Positions 15,300 to 22,244 of a stretch of 23,836 nt of DNA are shown here, piece by piece (the stretch's first letter is position 1; each line of letters starts with the position of its first letter). The position numbers and the translations under genes were made by a program. Source of the DNA: Longimicrobiales bacterium (GTDB lineage: Bacteria > Gemmatimonadota > Gemmatimonadetes > Longimicrobiales > Gaopeijiaceae). The stretch is from contig JANQME010000212.1 in NCBI GenBank assembly GCA_028280205.1, positions 1 to 23,836 of the forward strand. Direction: 5' to 3'. The notes beneath the pieces are model-generated. The model worked only from the letters and a program-made list of their open reading frames with translations. It ran no database searches and had not been told where the DNA came from.

Positions 15300-15896
15300 A
15301 TGATGCCACGAACTTCGAGCACCGTCTGGCCGGCCGCCGTCGCGCTCCTGGCGGCTTGTTCACCGGTCGACGTCGACGACCTCCGGGATGCCCGATGGGC
15401 CGAGCTCGGGAGACCCTGCCCGGTCGACGCGCCAGCCACCCTGCTCTCCGAAGAGAGGCGTGACGCGCTCCCGCCGTTCGAAGCGAACCTGAACGGGCGG
15501 TGGGCCGATCTCGCGCTACGCGCACCCGGCGGTGTGGGCGGCTACTTCATCGGTGAGGCAGGGCCGACCATGTACCTGACGGATACGACGCAACTGCAGG
15601 CGGCCGCGGCCTTTCTCCGCGATGAGGGCGTACCCGTCGCAGAAGGGGTGGTCGCCCTGCAAGGGCGCTGGGACTTCGCCCAGCTCTACGACTGGTATCG
15701 CTACCTCAACCGTCACATCCTTCCGCTCGACGGCACGAGCCTCGCCGACGTCAACGAAGCGACGAACCGCCTCGAGTACGGCGCGGTCGACGAGTCTGCC
15801 CGCACGGAGATCGAGGAGACGCTGATCGGCCTGGGGATCGTGCCCTGCTTTCTGGTGACGATCGAGCTCGCCGCGAAGCCCTCGGTCGGAGGCTAG
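15300..15896 (+). CDS. Small lipoprotein of unknown function
   Basis: 198 residues. The signal ends in a good lipobox (VALLAAC, Cys20), so the mature protein should be membrane anchored outside the cytoplasm. The mature part has two more cysteines (Cys40, Cys183) that could pair. The block VVALQGRWDFAQLYDWYRYL (118-137), then LPLDGTSLADVNEATNRLEYGA (141-162) and EETLIGLGIVPCFLVTIE (172-189), reminds me of an N-terminal domain found ahead of trypsin-like domains in some bacterial secreted proteins; here no protease domain follows. That likeness is from memory and unverified. Two adjacent ATGs (15300, 15303) have no ribosome-binding site, but TACAAT at 15289-15294 lies 5-8 bases before them, suggesting a leaderless transcript. 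It is divergent from the PadR operon and stops 11 bases before the convergent GNAT-like gene. Confidence 0.75.
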   Translation: MMPRTSSTVWPAAVALLAACSPVDVDDLRDARWAELGRPCPVDAPATLLSEERRDALPPFEANLNGRWADLALRAPGGVGGYFIGEAGPTMYLTDTTQLQAAAAFLRDEGVPVAEGVVALQGRWDFAQLYDWYRYLNRHILPLDGTSLADVNEATNRLEYGAVDESARTEIEETLIGLGIVPCFLVTIELAAKPSVGG

Positions 15897-15907
15897 GGAC
15901 CCCCTTC

Positions 15908-17032
15908 CTAGAGACCCTTCTCGTAGATCCGCCAGCGCTTGGATCGAGACAGTCCCATCGCGTCGAGCGGTGCGGTGAGCGCCTCGTTGTCCGCCAGGAT
16001 CCACGACGCCTCGGCGCCGCCGAAGCCCGTCTCGTGGGCCAGCCGGGCGGCCTCGTACGCGAAGAGCGGAAAGAGGCCCCGGTGGCGGTACGTCCTCCGC
16101 AGGCCGAGCAGGAGAATGCGACCGTGCCGTACCCCGCGCAGCCCGGTGGCGAGGCGGAGGACCGCCCCGGGTCCGAGCCGGCCGGACGGGACACGGCGGA
16201 GCACGCGGTTCAGATCGCGCACCATGAGCATGAAGCCCACGATCTCCCCTTCGACTTCGGCCACGAAGGAGTACTCGGGCAGCAGGACGGACTTGAGGTC
16301 CTTGGCGGTGTGCCAGAAGTCGTCCCACGAAGGCGGAGTGAAGCCCCAGTTGTCCTCCCACGCCTCGCAGTACAGCTCCAGCACCCTGCGCGCCTCGGCC
16401 TCGAGCGTCTTCACGTCGAGCGTGCGGAAGGCGACGCCGGTCGTGCGGGCGGTGCGCTCTGCCAGCCGCCCGATCCGCTCGGGGATCGCGAAGCGGCCGT
16501 CGGCGGGGATTTCGTATCCGAGGAGGTCCCGCGCGGGCGCGTACCCGGAGCCGAGCACCAGGGCGTCGTAGAACGGAGGGTTCCACGGCGTCATCACGCT
16601 GGGTGGCGTCTCGAAGCCGTCCACCAGGAGTCCCGACTCGTGGTTCATCGACGGGCTGACCGGGCCGCGCGCGCTCTCTAGGCTGCGGCTCCGCAGCCAG
16701 CCCTCCGTGGCTCCGAGGAGTCCGGCGGCGGCCTCCGGGTCGTCGGCGCACTCGAAGAAGCCGAAGAAGCCGACACGGTCCCGGTGGTGGCGGTTGTGGG
16801 CCCGGTTCTCGATCGCGGCGACCCGGCCGACGGGGCGGCCGTCGCGCTCGGCGAGGAAGAGGGCGCGCTCCGCGTCGCGGTAGAAGGGGTTCCGACGGGT
16901 GTCGAGCGCATCGCGCACCATCATGCGGAGCGGGGGCACCCACGGGTCCGACCGTCGGTAGAGCCGCCACGGCGTGTCCACGAAGCGGGCGGTGCCCCGT
17001 CGTCCGTCGACCTGCGTGATCGAGAGCGCCAA
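15908..17032 (-). CDS. GNAT-like acyltransferase-fold protein
   Basis: 374 residues from TTG 17032. The N-terminal half (about 14-175) begins FVDTPWRLYRRSDPWVPPL and contains FLAERDGRPVGRVAAIENRAHN and VGFFGFFECADD, the typical opening of a large uncharacterised bacterial family related to N-acetyltransferases; the second half (about 200-374) has a GNAT-like fold with LGLRRTYRHRGLFPLFAYE (309-327, position of the acetyl-CoA loop) and a final ADNEALTAPLDAMGLSRSKRWRIYEK. Two GNAT-like modules in one chain is what I infer. The activity is unknown. Start choice is weak: TTG 17032 gives the usual family N-terminus but has no Shine-Dalgarno, while an upstream in-frame GTG would overlap the glycosyltransferase by about 60 bases. 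The frame stays open through the whole glycosyltransferase, which is a GC-rich shadow. It follows that gene by 47 bases and is probably co-transcribed. Confidence 0.82.
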   Translation of the reverse strand: MALSITQVDGRRGTARFVDTPWRLYRRSDPWVPPLRMMVRDALDTRRNPFYRDAERALFLAERDGRPVGRVAAIENRAHNRHHRDRVGFFGFFECADDPEAAAGLLGATEGWLRSRSLESARGPVSPSMNHESGLLVDGFETPPSVMTPWNPPFYDALVLGSGYAPARDLLGYEIPADGRFAIPERIGRLAERTARTTGVAFRTLDVKTLEAEARRVLELYCEAWEDNWGFTPPSWDDFWHTAKDLKSVLLPEYSFVAEVEGEIVGFMLMVRDLNRVLRRVPSGRLGPGAVLRLATGLRGVRHGRILLLGLRRTYRHRGLFPLFAYEAARLAHETGFGGAEASWILADNEALTAPLDAMGLSRSKRWRIYEKGL

Positions 17033-17079
17033 GGGTGCGTCGGTCGGGAGGATGGCGTCGGCTGGGGGGTTGCGACGCG

Positions 17080-18216
17080 CTACGCGCGCCGAATATGGGC
17101 GGTCTCTTCGACCGCGTCGACGAGCATCTCCGGGGCCCGCGCGACCCACGCGCGGAAGCGTGCGACCCGGGCGGGATCCGGTGCCGCCGCGCCGGACCAG
17201 AAGTCGTCCAGGTCGACCCACCGGCCCGCCGTCGCCACCCCGCACCGCTCGGCGTCCCACGCGTTGAGCCTCTGCTCGAACTGGCCCTCGGTCGGCACGG
17301 CAAGCACGGGCTTGCCCAGCCAGAAGGCTTCGGAGACCGACTCGAATCCCGCGGAACCGGCGTACGCCCGGCACCCAGCGAGGTGGCGTAGGAAGGCCTC
17401 CTGATCGAGGTCGTGGACGTGGAAGCCGCGGTCGTGCGCACCCCCGCCGCGGTCCAGGCCGTGCGCCGCGTCCGCCCGCGCGAACGCCGTCGCGCCTCCG
17501 TCGAGGTAGCAATGGACTTCCACCTTCGGATTGCGAGCCTGCCATGTGGCCAGCTCGGCCCCGTACCCGGCGTTCAGCACGTACGCCAGCAGGTAACCGC
17601 CGCAGCGCGCGTCGAGGTCGTGCAGCCCGGGCCGCAGGAGGGGCGGCGCCACCCGGAGGCGCGCGCGCTCCACGTCGGGGAGCGGGTCGAACGAGAGCGC
17701 GACGCGCAGATCCGCGCGGGCCGACGTCACCCGGGCGTAGCCGAGAACCGCGCGCCGCAGGTGCGCCGGCCCGGGGGCGTGCTCGAGCTGCGGGTGGAGG
17801 AAGACGTGGTTGTGCGCCAGCGCGAGGGTGGGGACCCGAGGGCTGCGCGCTCGGGCGAGCCCGCCCAGGAGGTCGAGGAAGTTCACGACCACGTCCGCCT
17901 CGCGGTGCTTCGCCTCGATCGTCTCGATTGCCCGACGGAATCCGCCGAGGCGGCGGCCCGCGTCGAGCACCGAGCGCAGCGCGGACGCCCGCCGACCGTT
18001 CCGTCCCGGGACCTGTACGGGTGCCTCGAACTCGGTGAGCGGTGCCGCCAGGCCATCGCGGAAGTACGACGGGATCGACCGCCACGGGCTGCGTCCCACG
18101 AGGACGTGCGCGATCTCGTGACCCGCCTCACGCAGATGCGACGCGAGCGCGAGCGCCTGGGTCATGTGCCCCCGACCCTCGCCCTGCACGACGAAAACCA
18201 CCCTGAGCGGTGCCAT
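17080..18216 (-). CDS. GT-B glycosyltransferase, GT28/MurG-like (Glyco_trans_1_3 type)
   Basis: 378 residues. The N-terminal domain opens with RVVFVVQGEGRGHMTQALALASHL (5-28), the GxGRGHxxQA/R loop of MurG- and MGDG-synthase-like GT-B enzymes. The C-terminal nucleotide-sugar domain has AGSAGFESVSEAFWLGKPVLAVP (286-308) and EGQFEQRLNA (311-320), the donor-binding and Glu/Gln motifs. No membrane segment is seen, so it should work at the cytoplasmic face of the membrane, transferring a sugar to a lipid or small acceptor; the acceptor is unknown. The ATG at 18216 has GAGAGG 8 bases upstream, so I prefer it over the longer GTG-started frame. The GNAT-like gene follows on the same strand, hinting that the two products act on the same molecule. 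The gene diverges from lpdA. Confidence 0.85.
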   Translation of the reverse strand: MAPLRVVFVVQGEGRGHMTQALALASHLREAGHEIAHVLVGRSPWRSIPSYFRDGLAAPLTEFEAPVQVPGRNGRRASALRSVLDAGRRLGGFRRAIETIEAKHREADVVVNFLDLLGGLARARSPRVPTLALAHNHVFLHPQLEHAPGPAHLRRAVLGYARVTSARADLRVALSFDPLPDVERARLRVAPPLLRPGLHDLDARCGGYLLAYVLNAGYGAELATWQARNPKVEVHCYLDGGATAFARADAAHGLDRGGGAHDRGFHVHDLDQEAFLRHLAGCRAYAGSAGFESVSEAFWLGKPVLAVPTEGQFEQRLNAWDAERCGVATAGRWVDLDDFWSGAAAPDPARVARFRAWVARAPEMLVDAVEETAHIRRA

Positions 18217-18308
18217 GGCTCCAACCTCTCGTCGACCGCGACGCGCCGACACCCCAGGCGGTGGGGTCCTGGGTCGGTACGACGTATCATCTCCGCCGAC
18301 CTGTCCGG

Positions 18309-18337
18309 TTTACCGGCCTTTACGGCTCGTCTACCTT
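18309..18337 (+). promoter_or_regulatory. Candidate lpdA promoter
   Basis: TTTACC (18309-18314) and TACCTT (18332-18337) are separated by exactly 17 bases and lie about 70 bases before the lpdA GTG. The hexamers match the sigma-70 consensus only partly, but TACCTTCG resembles elements before several other genes of this window. Confidence 0.3.
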
Positions 18338-18405
18338 CGGGAGCTTGCAACTGGACGAACCCGCGGGCCCCACCGGGAGCCTGCACAATGGGAGGGAGGG
18401 CCCGC

Positions 18406-19806
18406 GTGGCCGACACCAGCTTCGACCTGATCGTGATCGGAAGCGGTCCCGGCGGCTATGTGGCCGCCATCCGGGCGGCACAGCTCGGGATGAACGTCGC
18501 GTGCGTCGAGGACACCGATCTGGGCGGCGTCTGCCTGAACATCGGGTGCATCCCCACCAAGGCGATGCTCACGAGCGCCCTTCTCGCCAACGAGATGAGA
18601 GCGGGGGAGCAGCACGGCATCCTGGCGAAGGACGTCACCTTCGACCTCGGTCCGGCGCAGGAGCGCAGCCGCCGCGTCGTGAAGCAGATGACCGACGGGA
18701 TCGGCTTCCTCTTCAAGAAGAACAAGGTCACGCACGTCCAGGGCTTCGGGCGGCTGGCCGGAGCGGGAAAGGTCGAGGTCGAGAAGGACGGTGCGAGAAC
18801 GACCTACGAGGCTCCGCACGTCATTCTGGCGACGGGCTCGCGCCCCCGCGACCTCCCGGTCCTGAAGATCGACGAGGAGCGCATCTGGTCCTCGACGGGC
18901 GCGCTGATGCAGAAGGAGGCGCCCGGCTCGCTCTTCATCGTCGGGGCGGGCGCGATCGGGATGGAGTTCGCCGACGTCTACGCGTCGTTCGGTACGAAGG
19001 TCACGATCGTCGAGGCGCTGGACCGCATCCTTCCGCTCGAGGACGCCGAGGTCTCGAAGTTCATGGAGCGCACGTACAAGAAGCGCGGCATGGACATCCA
19101 CACCGGCGCTCGTTTCGAGCGCTGTGAGGTGAAGGGAGACGGAGTGAGCGTCACCTTCACCGACCGGAAAGGTGAAGAACACACGGTGGACGTCGACTAT
19201 GTGCTCTCCGCCGTGGGACGGGTCCCGAATTCGGAGAAGCTGGGCCTCGAGAGCGTCGGCGTGGAGGTCGACGAGCGCGGCTTCATCACCGTCGACGAAC
19301 ACCTGCGCACCAACGTGACGGGCGTGTACGCGATCGGCGACGTGGCCGGGCGCCAGCTTCTGGCGCACAAGGCGAGCCACGAGGGCATCGTCTGCGTCGA
19401 GCACATCGCCGGTCAGGGTCACCACACGGTGGACTACGGCAACGTGCCGAACTGCACGTACTGCCACCCGGAGGTTGCGTCCGTCGGGCTCACCGAGGAG
19501 CAGGCGAAGGAGGCCGGCCACGACATCGAGGTGGGCAAGTTCCCTTGGGTCGGGATCGGCCGGGCCGTCGCCGCGGGACACGCGGACGGCTTCATCAAGG
19601 TGATCCGGGACACGAAGTACTCCGAGATCCTCGGAGCGCACATCGTGGGCCCGCACGCGACCGAGCTCATCGCGGAGTTCGTGGTGGGTCGCCACCTCGA
19701 GTCGACGGTCGAGGAGATGGAGAAGGCAATGCACCCTCACCCCACCCTTTCCGAGGGCGTGGCCGAAGGCGCACTTGCGGCGTTGGGCCGACAGATCCAT
19801 GCATAG
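18406..19806 (+). CDS. lpdA: Dihydrolipoyl dehydrogenase (E3)
   Basis: 466 residues. This FAD enzyme reoxidises the dihydrolipoyl arm of E2 and passes electrons to NAD+. The FAD site is IGSGPGGYVA (11-20); the redox disulfide is Cys43-Cys48 in GGVCLNIGC; the NAD site is VGAGAIGMEF in the middle domain; the second FAD motif is TGVYAIGDV; and the C-terminal interface carries HPHPTLSE with the catalytic His445 and Glu450. No lipoyl domain is fused to it. GTG 18406 is preferred because GGGAGGGAGG (18390-18399) is 6 bases upstream; ATG 18388 in the same frame would add six residues (GGRARV) and also has a GGGAG. It can serve the PDH complex 13 kb upstream and any other 2-oxo acid dehydrogenase or glycine cleavage system. 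A MarR gene follows after 42 bases. Confidence 0.97.
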   Translation: MADTSFDLIVIGSGPGGYVAAIRAAQLGMNVACVEDTDLGGVCLNIGCIPTKAMLTSALLANEMRAGEQHGILAKDVTFDLGPAQERSRRVVKQMTDGIGFLFKKNKVTHVQGFGRLAGAGKVEVEKDGARTTYEAPHVILATGSRPRDLPVLKIDEERIWSSTGALMQKEAPGSLFIVGAGAIGMEFADVYASFGTKVTIVEALDRILPLEDAEVSKFMERTYKKRGMDIHTGARFERCEVKGDGVSVTFTDRKGEEHTVDVDYVLSAVGRVPNSEKLGLESVGVEVDERGFITVDEHLRTNVTGVYAIGDVAGRQLLAHKASHEGIVCVEHIAGQGHHTVDYGNVPNCTYCHPEVASVGLTEEQAKEAGHDIEVGKFPWVGIGRAVAAGHADGFIKVIRDTKYSEILGAHIVGPHATELIAEFVVGRHLESTVEEMEKAMHPHPTLSEGVAEGALAALGRQIHA

Positions 19807-19848
19807 GCTGCGAAGAGGAGCATAAACGCTCCCTCCAAGAGGATTCGC

Positions 19849-20349
19849 ATGAGCCAGAGCACTGTGACGACCGAGCCCGACCTCGATCGGCCGGCGGATC
19901 GCGAGTGGTCGGACGAGCAGGAGGCGGCGCTGCGTCTCTGGGTGAAGCTCGGACGCTGCTACGCGACGTACGCCAAGGCCATCGCCTCCAAGGTGCAGGA
20001 CTACGGCCTGACGACGCCGCAGTTCGGCACGCTCGAGGCCCTGTACCACCTCGGCCCACTGTCGCTGGGTGAGCTCGCCGAGAAGCTGCTCGTTACCGGC
20101 GGCAACGTCACCTACGTCATGGACCGCCTCGAGGATCAGGGGCTCGTGTACCGCTTCCGGCGACCCGACGACCGGCGCGTGATCCAGGCGCGTCTGACCC
20201 CCGAAGGGCGTGACCTAGTGGCGGAGGTCTTCCCAGGGCACGCAGGCTACATCGAGCACCTTTCGCGGCATCTCACGACCGATGAGCAGCGAACGCTCGG
20301 CAAGCTGCTCCGCAAGCTCGGGACCGGCATCGCGGAGATCGACCTCTAG
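19849..20349 (+). CDS. MarR-family transcriptional regulator
   Basis: 166 residues. A winged helix-turn-helix spans about residues 55-120: LTTPQFGTLEALYHLGPLSLGELAEKL, the recognition helix VTGGNVTYVMDRLEDQGLV (82-100), and the wing FRRPDDRRVIQARLTPEG (103-120), whose DDRR is the MarR hallmark. Flanking helices (LRLWVKLGRCYATYAKAIASKV and the C-terminal TLGKLLRKLG) should form the dimer. The first ~20 residues are acidic and probably disordered. AAGAGGA (19837-19843) is 5 bases before the ATG. MarR proteins usually repress nearby genes and let go on binding a phenolic or oxidative signal; here its target may be lpdA and itself, but no clear operator is visible. Its stop overlaps the stop of ispH on the other strand. 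Confidence 0.93.
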   Translation: MSQSTVTTEPDLDRPADREWSDEQEAALRLWVKLGRCYATYAKAIASKVQDYGLTTPQFGTLEALYHLGPLSLGELAEKLLVTGGNVTYVMDRLEDQGLVYRFRRPDDRRVIQARLTPEGRDLVAEVFPGHAGYIEHLSRHLTTDEQRTLGKLLRKLGTGIAEIDL

Positions 20350-21575
20350 GCCGTCGCAGTCGCCTCGGCTTCCACGTCGATTCCGCGGATCGTCAGCACC
20401 CGCAGGAGTGCTTCCCCGATCTTGTTGTTCGGGGTGGATGCGCCCGCGGTGATGCCGAGATCGAAGGGGCTGTCCGGGATCCACTCCGACTCCTCGACCT
20501 CCGGCGCCTTCGGGTCGAGCACCGGCTTGTGGCGGATCGTCCCGGTCTCGACGTCGATGCACGACGCGTCCTCGATGTGGAACGTCGTCGTGTGCTGGCG
20601 GCACAAATGCGCCAGGTGGTTCGTGTTCGACGAGTTGTAACCGCCGATCACGAGCATGATCGAGGGCGGCTCCTCCATCATCTCGGCGACCGCGTCCTGC
20701 CGCTCCTGGGTCGCCGAGCAGATCGTGCCGAAGGAGCGGAAGTGCGTGGAGGCGTGCTCCTCGCCGTACCGCTCGACCATGGCCGCGTGGATCTCCCAGC
20801 CGATGGCGAGGGACTCCTTGGCCAGCATCGTGGTCTGGTTGGCGACGCCCACGAAGTCGAGATCCACGTCGGGGTCGAAGCCCGGCGAAGCCTTCGTCCG
20901 GAAGTGCTCCATGAAGGCCTCGCGCGACAGCCGTCCGGGGCGGTCCGCGATGTAGTCGAGGAGGAGCTGCGCCTCCTCCATGTCGCGCACGATCAGGTAC
21001 TTGCCACCCTCGTGTTTGTTGACCTGCGACGCGGTCGCGCGGGATTCCTCGTGTGTGTACTTCCCGTGGATGACCGCCGTGAAGCCGTCTTTGGCGTAGT
21101 TCTCCACCCGCTTCCAGACGTGCAGGACGGAGCCGCACGTGGTGTCGACGAGGATGCAGCCGAACTGCCGGAGCTCCTCGAAGTCGTGGAGCGTGACCCC
21201 GAACGCCGGGAGGATCACGACATCGTCGGCAGAGATGCCGGAGAAGTCGAAGCGGCCGTCTCCGTCGGGGTAGACGAAGGAGATCCCCATCTCGGTCATC
21301 CGCGCGTTCACGTGCGGATTGTGGATGATCTCGCCGACCAGGAAGATGCGCTTGTCCGGGAACTTGTGAACCGTCTCGTACGCGTAGTCCACGGCGCGGT
21401 CGACGCCGTAGCAGAAGCCGAACTCCTGGGCGAGGCGTACGGTGACATCGCCGAACGAGTCCGTGTAGCCGCGCGAGCGGATGCGCTCGACGAGTCCGGA
21501 CTGATACTCGGCGTCGATGAGGGGCCGGAGCTCCTTCTTGAGCCCGAAGCCCTTGCGGAAGTAGGTCTGCTCCAT
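20346..21575 (-). CDS. ispH: 4-hydroxy-3-methylbut-2-enyl diphosphate reductase, long form
   Basis: 409 residues. IspH is the last enzyme of the MEP pathway, reducing HMBPP to IPP and DMAPP with a [4Fe-4S] cluster. The three cluster cysteines are Cys55 (GFCYGV), Cys147 (DTTCGSV) and Cys286 (TICSATQERQ). EIIHNPHVN (82-90), HGKYTHEES (170-178), ANQTTML (245-251) and SSNTNHL (315-321) provide the substrate-binding His, Glu, Thr, Ser and Asn positions, and ITAGASTP closes the protein. It is about 90 residues longer than E. coli IspH and starts FRKGFGLKKELRPLID, like plant and cyanobacterial IspH. The ATG at 21575 is chosen because this N-terminus is conserved in that form; the frame continues upstream to 21680 with low-complexity Arg-rich residues only. 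Its stop shares CTAG with the convergent MarR stop. Confidence 0.95.
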   Translation of the reverse strand: MEQTYFRKGFGLKKELRPLIDAEYQSGLVERIRSRGYTDSFGDVTVRLAQEFGFCYGVDRAVDYAYETVHKFPDKRIFLVGEIIHNPHVNARMTEMGISFVYPDGDGRFDFSGISADDVVILPAFGVTLHDFEELRQFGCILVDTTCGSVLHVWKRVENYAKDGFTAVIHGKYTHEESRATASQVNKHEGGKYLIVRDMEEAQLLLDYIADRPGRLSREAFMEHFRTKASPGFDPDVDLDFVGVANQTTMLAKESLAIGWEIHAAMVERYGEEHASTHFRSFGTICSATQERQDAVAEMMEEPPSIMLVIGGYNSSNTNHLAHLCRQHTTTFHIEDASCIDVETGTIRHKPVLDPKAPEVEESEWIPDSPFDLGITAGASTPNNKIGEALLRVLTIRGIDVEAEATATA

Positions 21576-21731
21576 CGATCCGGTCGGTGGTTTGCGGACC
21601 CGCCGGCGTTCGACGGAGTCCTGGGCACGGCGGCCATGCGCCGCCCGACGCGAGCGCCGAAGTCGGCGTACACCCACCACCGGCGCCCCGGTCCCTGAAC
21701 CTAGCGCGCTCCGGCTCGTGTAGTGATACCC

Positions 21732-22229
21732 ATGAACCTCCTCGGTCGTCTCGCGCTTCTGTTCGTCGTCGTCCCGATCATCGAGCTCGTGCTCCTGATC
21801 GAGCTCGGCCAGGTCGTGGGCCTGCTCCCGACCCTGGCCCTCGTCGTGTTCACCGGGGTGGCGGGGGCGTGGCTGGCCCGGGCGGAGGGGCTACGGGTCT
21901 TCCTCTCCTTCCAGCGTGAGCTCGCCTCGGGGAAGCTCCCCGGCCAGGCGATGACGGATGGGATCTCCGTCCTGGTCGGGGGAGCGTTCCTGCTCACCCC
22001 CGGCATCCTCACCGACGTGGCCGGATTCTCGCTCCTGCTGCCTCCGACGCGCCGATGGATCCAGCGACACGTCCGACGACGGCTCGAGCGTCAGATCGAA
22101 GACGGCACGATCCGGGTCGTGACCATGGGGTCGTTCGGTGGGGCCGCTCCCGGGAGCGGGATGGAGACGGACGAGGCAGCCCCGCCCGGGATGGATCCCT
22201 CCAAGCAGATCGTCGTCGAGGAGCCGTAG
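21732..22229 (+). CDS. fxsA: FxsA-family membrane protein
   Basis: 165 residues. FxsA (suppressor of F exclusion of phage T7 when overproduced in E. coli) is a cytoplasmic membrane protein of unclear normal role. The family pattern is seen: helix about 6-24 (LALLFVVVPIIELVLLIEL), helix about 29-48 (VGLLPTLALVVFTGVAGAWLA), the conserved loop ARAEGLRVF (49-57), and a third hydrophobic stretch about 77-104 (GISVLVGGAFLLTPGILTDVAGF) in which LLTPGxLTDxxG is the FxsA signature. The tail (RRWIQRHVRRRLERQI, then an acidic Pro/Gly-rich end) is cytosolic. ATG 21732 gives the standard N-terminus; a GTG at 21723 would add three residues. No good Shine-Dalgarno is seen. It is divergent from ispH and converges with the amidase 15 bases away. 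Confidence 0.92.
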   Translation: MNLLGRLALLFVVVPIIELVLLIELGQVVGLLPTLALVVFTGVAGAWLARAEGLRVFLSFQRELASGKLPGQAMTDGISVLVGGAFLLTPGILTDVAGFSLLLPPTRRWIQRHVRRRLERQIEDGTIRVVTMGSFGGAAPGSGMETDEAAPPGMDPSKQIVVEEP

Positions 22230-22244
22230 GGCTGCGGGTCCCGC

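Noticed and set aside
17033..18085. GNAT-like frame open upstream through the whole glycosyltransferase gene
   Set aside because: The translation is Arg/Pro/Ala-rich with no motif, and the glycosyltransferase in the other frame has clear family motifs.
18253..18273. Hairpin CCCAGG/CCTGGG in the glycosyltransferase-lpdA gap as a riboswitch or attenuator
   Set aside because: Only one 6-bp stem with a 9-base loop and no further structure or T tract; it is upstream of the best promoter candidate.
17413..18405. Long N-terminal extension of the lpdA frame (797-residue ORF)
   Set aside because: The extension lies antisense to the glycosyltransferase, lacks any domain, and lpdA has a strong ribosome-binding site before GTG 18406.
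21576..21680. Upstream extension of ispH and a weak distant inverted repeat (CGGTGGT / ACCACCG) in the ispH-fxsA gap
   Set aside because: The extension is Arg-rich without conservation expected of IspH, and a 7-bp repeat about 90 bases apart is likely by chance at this GC content.
22232..22244. GCGGGTCCCGC between fxsA and the amidase as a terminator
   Set aside because: The halves are separated by a single base, so no hairpin loop can form.
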